A stretch of DNA of 64,000 nt from Melanocharis versteri (lineage: Eukaryota > Chordata > Aves > Passeriformes > Melanocharitidae), in NCBI GenBank assembly GCA_013397845.1, contig VZTG01007436.1:1090181-1154180 (forward strand), in the 5' to 3' direction. Under the pieces are notes generated by a model. The model saw only the letters and a list, made by a program, of their open reading frames with translations. It was not told the origin of the DNA and did not search any database. Numbering within the stretch: the first letter of the stretch is position 1; each line of letters opens with the position of its first letter. Made by a program: the position numbers and the translations under genes. Positions 1 to 9,122 of the stretch are shown one piece after another.

Positions 1-164
1 CGGGCGGGGCGGGGCGCGCGGTGGGCCGGCCGAGCGCTGCCCGGCGCTCAGTCGCGGCTGAGGCGCGGGCGCCGGGCGGAGAGGCGGCTGTGCCGGTGCC
101 ACTGCTACTGCCACTGCCATTGCCAGCGGGGCTCTGCCGCGGGCGGCCGGGCGGGCGTAGAGCC
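1..164 (+). promoter_or_regulatory. ADK: CpG-island promoter and 5' leader of ADK
   Basis: This stretch is extremely GC- and CpG-rich. Overlapping GC boxes (GGGCGGGGCGGGGC) start at base 2, as expected for an Sp1-type TATA-less housekeeping promoter. I see no TATA box and no ATG upstream of 165, so the leader lacks upstream ORFs starting with ATG. The start site cannot be fixed from sequence. In mammals ADK lies head-to-head with AP3M1 (the AP-3 mu subunit) and shares a short bidirectional promoter. If that holds here, the AP3M1 first exon would lie on the minus strand at or just left of base 1. This is inference from synteny, and I see no AP3M1 coding sequence. Confidence 0.7.
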
Positions 165-178
165 ATGGCCACTCTCAG
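165..178 (+). CDS. ADK: ADK coding exon 1 (short-isoform N-terminus, MATL plus two bases)
   Basis: The ATG at 165 sits in a strong Kozak context (GCCATGG) at the end of the CpG-island leader. It is followed by 14 coding bases and a donor CAG|GTAACG at 179. The last two bases (AG) join the first base of exon 2 (T) to make Ser5, giving MATLS before the conserved ENVLFGMGN core. This length is the same as the five-residue N-terminus (MTSVR) of mammalian ADK-S, so downstream catalytic residues keep the standard short-form numbering. The long, nuclear form has a lysine-rich N-terminal extension, which I do not see in the window. The peptide itself is too short for homology; the call rests on phase, splice signal, Kozak context and promoter position. 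Confidence 0.78.
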
Positions 179-263
179 GTAACGCCGAGCCCCCGCGCAG
201 CGCCCGCAGCACAGCCCTGCGTCCCGGGGGAAGGGGCGGCTGGTGCTGATGCGCTCCCGCTGG

Positions 264-264
264 N
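264..264. other. Single-N assembly gap
   Basis: A lone N stands between GC-rich sequence continuing from exon 1 and the start of duplicated block 1 at 265. It is best read as a contig join of unknown size within the CpG island. Confidence 0.8.
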
Positions 265-2686
265 CGAGAGCCCCGAGCAGCGCTGCGCCGGGCCGGGCCC
301 GCAGGTGATCCGCGGGGCGGTGGCCGGGGGCTGCGTGCGGCGTCGCTCGGCGGCGGTGCCGCTGTCACAGGTAGCGCCTGGGCGTGGGCGGCCGCCGCCC
401 GCCGCGGGGTGACGCCCGTGGGCGTGGGAGGACGCGTGTCGCGGGGCTCCGGCAGCCGCCTTGGAACCTTCAACCCTCGCTGTAGCTTGCCGTGACTGAA
501 ACCTAATTTTAAAAGAATCGCCAATAACGAGAAGCAGGGTCTTAATAGCAGGCTAGGCTCTTGGCAGGCTGTTGGAACTGTGTCAGCCTGTCAGTGATAC
601 CTGGAGAATGACAAACTCGTAACTTAATATTCAGTGAAAGAGGGTATGGTGAATAGTTTTTCTCCCCCAAACACTTCATCTTAAGATGGAGTTGTATTGT
701 GAGGTAAATTGGTAACCTTTGATTAGGCCTTCAGCTGCTAAAGAAATGCTTAAAATTACGGACTGCAAGTTCTATTTGATCATTCAAGGCAATTCTCCCA
801 TCTCCTCTCTCCACCCTCCAAACTCTGTGTATCAGGTTTCATTTACACTGTTTCTGACCGAGACGGTAACTTTGAAATTGCAGTAGTATTTCGCTGTTGG
901 AGCTTGTGGAGTTAGTGCAGCTGTGTAAGGAGCTGGGTAGTGGTGGAACAGTTTTTTCTGCAGCAGCCTTGCTTACATAAGGCCAAAGCTTTTAGGCTTG
1001 TTTTCGGAGTTGGAACCTACGAATGTGTCACTTTAGAAGACTACCAATGTTTCATAATGAATGAAATCTTCACTGAAGATGTTCCTCTAAGTCAGTATGT
1101 AAATATGTAACTGCTTAGCCAAATATTGTCTTTGCTTAAGACCTATGTCAGGAAAGTATGTGAGCAGTCCTGCAGGCCACCTTGTATGTTTAAGGTCTAT
1201 ATGCTGGAGTGATTTGCTGACCAGTGATGCAAGAAAATTGTCTGAACTCTGGAAGGATGGAATAATAGTTTGAAGGTACTTTTGTGTTAGATGAGTTATG
1301 GTTAACAGTCAGTATCATCTTACTTCTAATGATGTTACATGGGTAAGTGGGATGAGAGAAGGATGCTCTTAATCGAGAGCTTATAGCTAGTCAAGTGCTA
1401 TGAATCTGGTACTATTGCTGTTTTGCTTTAACTACACATATAAATAACTTTTGGTAAATTCAAATCTGGTGTTATGTGGGGTTTTAAACTGAAATGGATA
1501 TGCTGAGAACGGCCTTAAAACATGCCTTGTTTTGCCTTACTTTAAAGGGCACAGTGAAACCCTTTAGAAATACTAATATTTTAGATCTTACAAGACCGTG
1601 TCTTAAATGTCTAAAAGGAAGACTAGGCATACAGTGTGCTGCCATGCAATTGCACACCCAAATGTCTCAGTTGTGTTTTAAGGCTTTCTGACTTGCCAGT
1701 ATCCAAAGGCCCAAAATATTCCTCTGTCTCTGTGCCAGTAACTAATAATAAGCTTTCACTGATATTTTGATGTTGCTCTTCCACAGAAGTGCACAGCAGC
1801 ATGGGATGATAACAATATTGTGTGATAGTTGGATATAGTACTGCTAATGTTCAGCAGCCAACTTGAATCAGGACCATATTTCTAAAAATGCCTGCAGCAG
1901 TAGAGCATGATATTGGACACAGCTTTCCAGATCATTCGGTTGCAGTTAATTTTGTTGACTTCTTAGAAAGGGTTCAAGGGTAGCTCAGTTCTGATCTTGT
2001 GGGTTCTTTCTTGTTTATTTGTTTGGGTTTGTTTTGTTTGTATCCAGTTTGGTTTCATTTTATTACTTCTGCCACTAGTGATAAAGTAAGGTGTGAAACA
2101 CTGGCCATTTGTGTAAACTCATTCATATTGGTAAAGTCTGAACAAAAAGCCTAATTAACAGCTGAAGATTTATTTATACTTAATGAGTTACATTGCTTGA
2201 AATTGTAAATGTAACTCACACTTCGTCTAGTCCAAAGTTAAAATCCAAACTCATAGAATATTTTGCTGCTTGTCAATAGGTATGAATGTAAATGTGATGT
2301 ACATCAAAGCTTTCTGTAGTTATTGTTCTGTATTTTCTGCTAGATGGATGGTGTATTTTTGTGTCCAAACAGCTTTTAGATTTGTATGATCATCTTATTT
2401 GTAGTTTAGAGTTTAAAAAATATAAATCTTGTTCATATATGTGTACTCTGTGCGTGTCTGTATGCGTATACACACATAGATGCTGACTGTATAGTCAATT
2501 TATATATGCCCTTAATTTGTGCAGGTGAAGTTGTCACCTGCTTCTTGAAGAACTGATCCAGATATTCTTTTGCAATAGGTTAGTTGGGTTAAACAAGAAC
2601 ATCCTCTTTGAATGATACCTGTACTCCAATGAAAGAGAAGGGACTGGGAAGAGTCAAGGAGGCTGGGGACTACAGAAGTGTGTTCT
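265..2686 (+). repeat. Duplicated block, copy 1 (probable assembly duplicate)
   Basis: This block repeats at 2839-5264 with an offset of 2574 bases (2578 at the right end). The differences I can see are one T/C substitution (2323 versus 4897), a 3-base indel in the nearby GTATTTTCTGCTAG stretch, and one extra A in an A-run near 2411-2416. It starts directly after an N and ends directly before another N, so it forms a self-contained contig. That pattern suggests a second haplotype or redundant contig rather than a biological tandem duplication. Confidence 0.85.
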
Positions 2687-2687
2687 N
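2687..2687. other. Single-N assembly gap
   Basis: A lone N lies exactly at the right end of duplicated block 1. The sequence switches from AT-rich intron (ending AGTGTGTTCT) straight to a GC-rich island, a compositional break typical of a contig join. Confidence 0.8.
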
Positions 2688-2838
2688 GAGGGAGAGCCGT
2701 GCCGGTGCCCAGCCGGCCGCTCAGCCCGGTGGGGACAGCGCTCCCGGGCGACGCGTTGGCTTCTGGCGGGCAGGTGGGCGCGCCCGGCCGGGACTCCCGG
2801 CGGCGCCGGGCGATGCCGCTGCCCAGCGGCATCGGGAG
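2688..2838 (+). promoter_or_regulatory. CpG-island segment downstream of exon 1
   Basis: This stretch is very GC- and CpG-rich, contiguous with the island part at 2839-3060, and present only once. It probably belongs just inside intron 1, in the gap at 264. It contains a perfect 10-bp inverted repeat with a 2-base loop (2812-2833). An ATG at 2813 opens 22 codons up to a CAG|GTGATC donor, but that exon would be out of phase with ADK exon 2. Confidence 0.5.
2812..2833. repeat. 10-bp perfect inverted repeat (GATGCCGCTG / CAGCGGCATC)
   Basis: The two arms are exact reverse complements separated by only CC, giving a very stable GC-rich hairpin. It lies six bases left of the point where duplicated copy 1 begins. 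Confidence 0.9.
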
Positions 2839-5264
2839 CGAGAGCCCCGAGCAGCGCTGCGCCGGGCCGGGCCCGCAGGTGATCCGCGGGGCGGTGGCCG
2901 GGGGCTGCGTGCGGCGTCGCTCGGCGGCGGTGCCGCTGTCACAGGTAGCGCCTGGGCGTGGGCGGCCGCCGCCCGCCGCGGGGTGACGCCCGTGGGCGTG
3001 GGAGGACGCGTGTCGCGGGGCTCCGGCAGCCGCCTTGGAACCTTCAACCCTCGCTGTAGCTTGCCGTGACTGAAACCTAATTTTAAAAGAATCGCCAATA
3101 ACGAGAAGCAGGGTCTTAATAGCAGGCTAGGCTCTTGGCAGGCTGTTGGAACTGTGTCAGCCTGTCAGTGATACCTGGAGAATGACAAACTCGTAACTTA
3201 ATATTCAGTGAAAGAGGGTATGGTGAATAGTTTTTCTCCCCCAAACACTTCATCTTAAGATGGAGTTGTATTGTGAGGTAAATTGGTAACCTTTGATTAG
3301 GCCTTCAGCTGCTAAAGAAATGCTTAAAATTACGGACTGCAAGTTCTATTTGATCATTCAAGGCAATTCTCCCATCTCCTCTCTCCACCCTCCAAACTCT
3401 GTGTATCAGGTTTCATTTACACTGTTTCTGACCGAGACGGTAACTTTGAAATTGCAGTAGTATTTCGCTGTTGGAGCTTGTGGAGTTAGTGCAGCTGTGT
3501 AAGGAGCTGGGTAGTGGTGGAACAGTTTTTTCTGCAGCAGCCTTGCTTACATAAGGCCAAAGCTTTTAGGCTTGTTTTCGGAGTTGGAACCTACGAATGT
3601 GTCACTTTAGAAGACTACCAATGTTTCATAATGAATGAAATCTTCACTGAAGATGTTCCTCTAAGTCAGTATGTAAATATGTAACTGCTTAGCCAAATAT
3701 TGTCTTTGCTTAAGACCTATGTCAGGAAAGTATGTGAGCAGTCCTGCAGGCCACCTTGTATGTTTAAGGTCTATATGCTGGAGTGATTTGCTGACCAGTG
3801 ATGCAAGAAAATTGTCTGAACTCTGGAAGGATGGAATAATAGTTTGAAGGTACTTTTGTGTTAGATGAGTTATGGTTAACAGTCAGTATCATCTTACTTC
3901 TAATGATGTTACATGGGTAAGTGGGATGAGAGAAGGATGCTCTTAATCGAGAGCTTATAGCTAGTCAAGTGCTATGAATCTGGTACTATTGCTGTTTTGC
4001 TTTAACTACACATATAAATAACTTTTGGTAAATTCAAATCTGGTGTTATGTGGGGTTTTAAACTGAAATGGATATGCTGAGAACGGCCTTAAAACATGCC
4101 TTGTTTTGCCTTACTTTAAAGGGCACAGTGAAACCCTTTAGAAATACTAATATTTTAGATCTTACAAGACCGTGTCTTAAATGTCTAAAAGGAAGACTAG
4201 GCATACAGTGTGCTGCCATGCAATTGCACACCCAAATGTCTCAGTTGTGTTTTAAGGCTTTCTGACTTGCCAGTATCCAAAGGCCCAAAATATTCCTCTG
4301 TCTCTGTGCCAGTAACTAATAATAAGCTTTCACTGATATTTTGATGTTGCTCTTCCACAGAAGTGCACAGCAGCATGGGATGATAACAATATTGTGTGAT
4401 AGTTGGATATAGTACTGCTAATGTTCAGCAGCCAACTTGAATCAGGACCATATTTCTAAAAATGCCTGCAGCAGTAGAGCATGATATTGGACACAGCTTT
4501 CCAGATCATTCGGTTGCAGTTAATTTTGTTGACTTCTTAGAAAGGGTTCAAGGGTAGCTCAGTTCTGATCTTGTGGGTTCTTTCTTGTTTATTTGTTTGG
4601 GTTTGTTTTGTTTGTATCCAGTTTGGTTTCATTTTATTACTTCTGCCACTAGTGATAAAGTAAGGTGTGAAACACTGGCCATTTGTGTAAACTCATTCAT
4701 ATTGGTAAAGTCTGAACAAAAAGCCTAATTAACAGCTGAAGATTTATTTATACTTAATGAGTTACATTGCTTGAAATTGTAAATGTAACTCACACTTCGT
4801 CTAGTCCAAAGTTAAAATCCAAACTCATAGAATATTTTGCTGCTTGTCAATAGGTATGAATGTAAATGTGATGTACATCAAAGCTTTCTGTAGTTACTGT
4901 TCTGTATTTTTGCCTGCTAGATGGATGGTGTATTTTTGTGTCCAAACAGCTTTTAGATTTGTATGATCATCTTATTTGTAGTTTAGAGTTTAAAAAAATA
5001 TAAATCTTGTTCATATATGTGTACTCTGTGCGTGTCTGTATGCGTATACACACATAGATGCTGACTGTATAGTCAATTTATATATGCCCTTAATTTGTGC
5101 AGGTGAAGTTGTCACCTGCTTCTTGAAGAACTGATCCAGATATTCTTTTGCAATAGGTTAGTTGGGTTAAACAAGAACATCCTCTTTGAATGATACCTGT
5201 ACTCCAATGAAAGAGAAGGGACTGGGAAGAGTCAAGGAGGCTGGGGACTACAGAAGTGTGTTCT
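2839..5264 (+). repeat. Duplicated block, copy 2 (probable true locus copy)
   Basis: This is the same sequence as 265-2686, but here it continues smoothly into unique sequence on both sides: GC-rich island on the left from 2688, intron on the right from 5265. It is therefore the better candidate for the real intron-1 sequence. It carries the downstream part of the CpG island (2839 to about 3060) followed by AT-rich intron. Confidence 0.85.
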
Positions 5265-5884
5265 GTGTCTGTGGCAGAGATATGTTCACAAATAACCTAT
5301 GTATTGTGAAATCTCAAATTTCAGGAAATTATTACTGCTTCCTCACTATGTTTTAGCCCTAGTTGGCTGGAAATAATCACTGAAATTTTAATCACTGCGT
5401 ATGTCCAGTGTGACTGAACAGCAAACATAAGGCATATAAGGTTCAAATCTACTGTTCAAAGTCTTCAACTTGGTGAAAATGTAACAGTTTAATATCTCAG
5501 TTTTTTGCTCTGGAGACTTGTAAATTTAGCATTTTCCAGAATCATAAATATTTGTTTTATGCTTTTACAGAGGCTTATGTGGCTTTACAGAGTATATGAG
5601 ATTAAAAAAAAATTTTTTTTTTAATTTTTACTGAGCAGCAAACTGAAGCCAAGTAGCTTCTGTACCTCATGTTGTGCCACAAAAAGTGCAATACTGTAAC
5701 AGTGCAGAAACTTTGCAGCTCCTCAAGAAGGGAAGGGTGATTTGCATTGCACTAAATGTAGCCAGTGTTGGATTAGTCAGGTTGAACGTTCTGATGATTT
5801 ATGCAGTCAAATCTTCCTCTTTAACAGTAGGACTTTCCAGATTGGTTCACAAAGCTTGTATTAGAAAATGCTGATCACAATGGG

Positions 5885-5936
5885 GATCACCGAATCAGTT
5901 ATGTTGGAAAAGACGTCTGAGATGGAGTCCAACCTC
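5885..5936 (-). mobile_element. CR1 LINE 3' tail fragment
   Basis: The wording 'ACCGAATCAGTTATGTTGG...AAAAGACGTCTGAGAT...GAGTCCAACC' matches the reverse complement of the avian CR1 3' terminus, which usually reads 'GAATCATAGAATCGTTAAGG TTGGAAAAGACC...GAGTCCAACC'. Only the last 50 or so bases are recognisable, consistent with a severely 5'-truncated copy. The call is from remembered family sequence, not an alignment. Confidence 0.7.
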
Positions 5937-7534
5937 TTAAATATCTGCTTGTTGACTTTTAAAATTTGTGACTTAGGAATTGTTTAGACTTTTCCTGTTT
6001 TGCCCATAAAGGTATTTTTGTCAAATGCAGTGACAGTTAAGGAAAGACACAACTCCAGTCCCCAGTACAAATGGAGTGTATGGATTTTTCTTCGTTTTTT
6101 TTTTTTTAATGGAACGTTAACATATATTTTTAAGCATGGAAGTTCTAGTATCTTAGGACTTAGGTAATTCTAACACCTAAGTGAAAGAACCAAAAATGTA
6201 GAAATACATGTTAATTGAAGACACAGGGCTAGAGATTAGAATGTGTTATCTTATGCGTTTAGATGATTTCCAAAAATAGGTGAACAGCTTATAACACTTA
6301 AACCTGATTTCTTCACAGAAATCAAAGTTAATCTACTCAAAGTTTTATGTGTTTAAAAAGCTGTTGAGTTCTGCTGTCCTGCATTTAGTAGTGAGAAACA
6401 GCTATACTGAATTTGGGGAGAGTTTCCCCTGAAGTTTCAGTGGAATGTTTCTGAACATACACATACTAGTCTGATGATAGCTACCTTGGCTTTTAAAACT
6501 TGATTCCCAATAGCACCCTAGATACAGCCTCTGGAACACTTGAATGGAGATGATTATAAAATATTGTGGGAGAAGGAAGGCTTGGAAATGAGCAGGACTT
6601 ACGTGTGATGTAAAGATGTAAAGAGCTGCCTGGATTAAATGGCACCGAAAGTTCTAGTTCCTGCTGCTGCTGACATGTGAGGAGTTTGTACGCGTATTAT
6701 TGGCTTCATAGAGCTTCTGCACAAAGTTGCTCTTGTGCTGCTTTGAACATACTGACATGTAGGTTCTGCAGCCCACAGCTCCTTGAATGTTTGGGAGCTT
6801 CTATTTTGCTTTTTCATTGAACACGGTAACTTCTTCATAGGCAGTGACCTCAGCATGTCAGCTGTATTTCAGATTTTTTTTTTTAAGTACAGCTGCTGCT
6901 TTCTGGCATACTGACCACTTAAGTGCTGGCTCTTGTCTTATGTAGAAGTTATCCATGATATGTGTCTTTTTTGTCAAGTGTAGTTATAAATTGATTGATA
7001 TGTAGAATTTCACAGCATGTGAGAATCAGATAAACATTAAATACAGGAACATGTAGCTTGGGACAAATCTGCATTCAACACTTAAAAAGTTCTGACTTCA
7101 TTCATTGTCCTACAGTACTACTTATGCAATACTTAGGTTTTACAATGGAGAGACTGTTCTGTCTTGTGACTTCAACTGCAATCCCCTTTATCCTTATGTC
7201 TTCTGAACTGTCATCTATCTCTTGCTTTTCTTGTCTTCTAGCCAGGTGTAACTTATGGTTATGTTTAGAACACTGTGCTGTTTGTCACACTGACAAAAGT
7301 ATTTAGTCAGTCTTACAGGTTTTTCCTAAGCAGATGTTAACTATCCCAGTTAGGAGTGAGCTGGATTTCTGGCTCCATCTTCACGAAGCAGCATCATGCA
7401 CATTTTATTTACAGGGAAATGGGCTCTAAAAGACTGTCCTTAAAGCTACAACAAAAACTAGGATACTTAAAGCATAGTTTGCTGTGTCTCAGTATCAAGG
7501 TTATAAATCATGTTTTCCACACTGCAACGTGGTC

Positions 7535-8190
7535 ACTCTTCCACTGAGTGCAGTCCTTCAAGGACAGGCTGCTCCAGCATGGGCCCTCCACAGGGTCACA
7601 AGTCCTACCAGGAAACCTGCTCCAGCATGGGCTCCTCTGTCCATGGGTCTGCAGGTCCCTGCCAGGATCCTGCTCCAGCACGGGCCTCCTATGGGGTCCC
7701 ACCTCCTCTCAGACATCCACCTTTTCCAGGATGGGTCTCTTCCATGGGCTGCAGGGGGATCTCTGCATCCCTGTGGACCTCCACAGGCTGCAGGGGGACA
7801 TCCTGCTTCACCATGATCTTCACCATGGGTTGCAGGGGAACCTCAGCTCAGGTGCCTGGAGCACTTCCTGCACTTCCTCCCCTTCCTTCTCCACTGACCA
7901 TGGTGTCTGCAGAGCTGTTCCTCTCACACGTTCTCACCCCGCTCTTCTCTGGCTGCATTACATCTGCACAATAACTTTTTTCCCCCCTTCTTCTTAAATA
8001 TGTTATCACTGAGGTGTTACTGTCATTTCTAATTAGCCCAGCCTTGGCCAGCAGCACGCCAGTCTTAGAGCTACCAGGGATTGGCCCTGCCGGACGTGGT
8101 GGAAACTTCTGGCAGCTTCTCACAGAAGCCACCCCTGTAGTCCCTTGGCTACCAAAACCTGGCCACACAAGCCCTGTATGGGTGGTCATA
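7535..8190. mobile_element. Bird dispersed repeat, LTR/ERV-type by resemblance, with internal short tandem repeats
   Basis: This is a GC-richer block inside AT-rich intron. The left part is built of degenerate units of about 45-50 bp that begin TGCTCCAGCA(T/C)GGGC (7569-7680), followed by units ending CCATGGGCTGCAGGGG(G/A) (7741-7840). The right part includes CTTCTGGCAGCTTCTCACAG. I recognise the wording as a repeat seen many times in bird genomes, but I cannot name the family with certainty. Overlapping open frames across it (up to 154 codons) are in several phases and reflect base composition, not a gene. Ends are approximate and no target-site duplication was established. Confidence 0.5.
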
Positions 8191-9018
8191 CTGAAGCTAC
8201 CTTTGGTGGCCGGAGCAAGGGTGTGCCTTGCTGGTTGGAGACAGTAGGTGTTAGTTTGACGAGGAATGTGATGGGTTTGGATGTAGTTTTAGAGAACAGC
8301 TGCATTCACTCTTACTTGACACTAGGCCACATATCTAATCCTTTGGTATTACTGCATTATCACCCAAGTACATGCTATTCAGGAAAATGTAACACATGGT
8401 TTCTGAATTAATTTAAAAAAAAGTTAAAGCTATCCTTCTCAAAAATACTGTTTACAGTATTTTTGATGCCTTTTTTCTATCTGAAAGCAGTCATGGTAAT
8501 GAATGTCAAATTGCTTAAAAAGTACATACATCCTACCAGTAGACAGCTGCACTGTTTGAAATGGCTGACAATGCAGAATCTATAGTCTCTTGGTTTCAGT
8601 TTATTAGAACAGACTTAAATTGTTAATTATTTGTTGGTACCCAGCAACTGAATGGGTTCAGTGAAATTCTTATACCCTGGTGTGATGCTCCCCCTGTCTA
8701 AAATTTGGTATTACAACTTGAATATCATCCTTTAAAGCTTTAGAACATGGCATGCAGCTCTAATTCTTTATCTGAGTAAATGACAGTTTAACAGAATATA
8801 TAAGTTTATTATTGCAGTCTGTGTATTGATCAAAGATCACTGTAGGATGGTACTTCACTCAAGTTTGACTCTGTGTGTGTGCCAGGTCACTGTGTGTTTA
8901 CTGTGCTGGGCAAAATGTGTATCTTTTTGGTTTTCTCTCTAATAAAAAAATGTCTTAACATGTATTAGGAACAGTAAACCAGTGCAAAGTTAACTTGAAA
9001 TAATTGATTCTCTTACAG

Positions 9019-9093
9019 TGAAAATGTCCTTTTTGGAATGGGAAATCCTCTGCTTGATATCTGTGCTGTTGTGGACAAGGACTTCCTTGACAA
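9019..9093 (+). CDS. ADK: ADK coding exon 2 (adenosine-site strand)
   Basis: This 75-nt exon lies between an acceptor (TCTTACAG) and a donor (CAA|GTAAGT). In phase it reads ENVLFGMGNPLLDICAVVDK then DFLD, with a split Lys codon completed by exon 3. It encodes the first beta strand of the PfkB fold. GMGNPLLD contains Asn14 and Asp18, which contact the adenosine ribose in the known human ADK structure. Residue 20 is Cys, where the human protein has Ser. A run of 18 T (9105-9122) begins 12 bases after the exon. The exon opens in phase 2 and closes in phase 2. Confidence 0.97.
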
Positions 9094-9104
9094 GTAAGTC
9101 TTGA

Positions 9105-9122
9105 TTTTTTTTTTTTTTTTTT
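9105..9122 (+). repeat. T18 tract just after the exon 2 donor
   Basis: Eighteen consecutive T begin 12 bases downstream of exon 2. In pre-mRNA this is a U-rich intronic stretch of the kind TIA-1/TIAR proteins bind next to 5' splice sites. Length is probably variable. Confidence 0.9.

Larger units (their letters stand above)
179..9018 (+). other. ADK: ADK intron 1
   Basis: The intron holds the right half of the CpG island, two single-N assembly gaps, a 2.4 kb near-identical duplication (265-2686 and 2839-5264), a CR1 tail and a GC-richer dispersed repeat (about 7535-8190). Positions 5265-5880, 5940-7530 and 8200-9018 are AT-rich intronic sequence in which I see no gene or RNA signature. The true intron is probably about 6.3 kb plus whatever is missing at the N at 264. 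Confidence 0.85.

Noticed and set aside
1970..2010. tRNA-like wording (GGGTTCAAGGGTAGCTCAGT)
   Set aside because: It resembles pieces of D- and T-arms but in the wrong order and spacing, and no acceptor stem or anticodon arm can be drawn.
2813..2878. Alternative ADK first exon (ATG, 22 codons, CAG|GTGATC donor) in the CpG island
   Set aside because: It ends in phase 0, and joining to exon 2 would read TGA immediately. It also lacks lysine-rich residues expected of the long isoform.
105..3098. Long GC-rich open frames on both strands near both island copies (up to 153 codons)
   Set aside because: GC-rich DNA has few stop codons. The frames overlap in several phases, cross an N, and resemble no protein family.
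1494..4265. Identical 65-codon open frames at 1494-1691 and 4068-4265
   Set aside because: They are the same sequence seen twice because of the duplication. The frame has no recognisable homology and lies in intron 1.
7484..8411. Overlapping open frames of 77-154 codons on both strands
   Set aside because: They fall in the dispersed repeat at about 7535-8190 and are in conflicting phases, with no protein family recognised.
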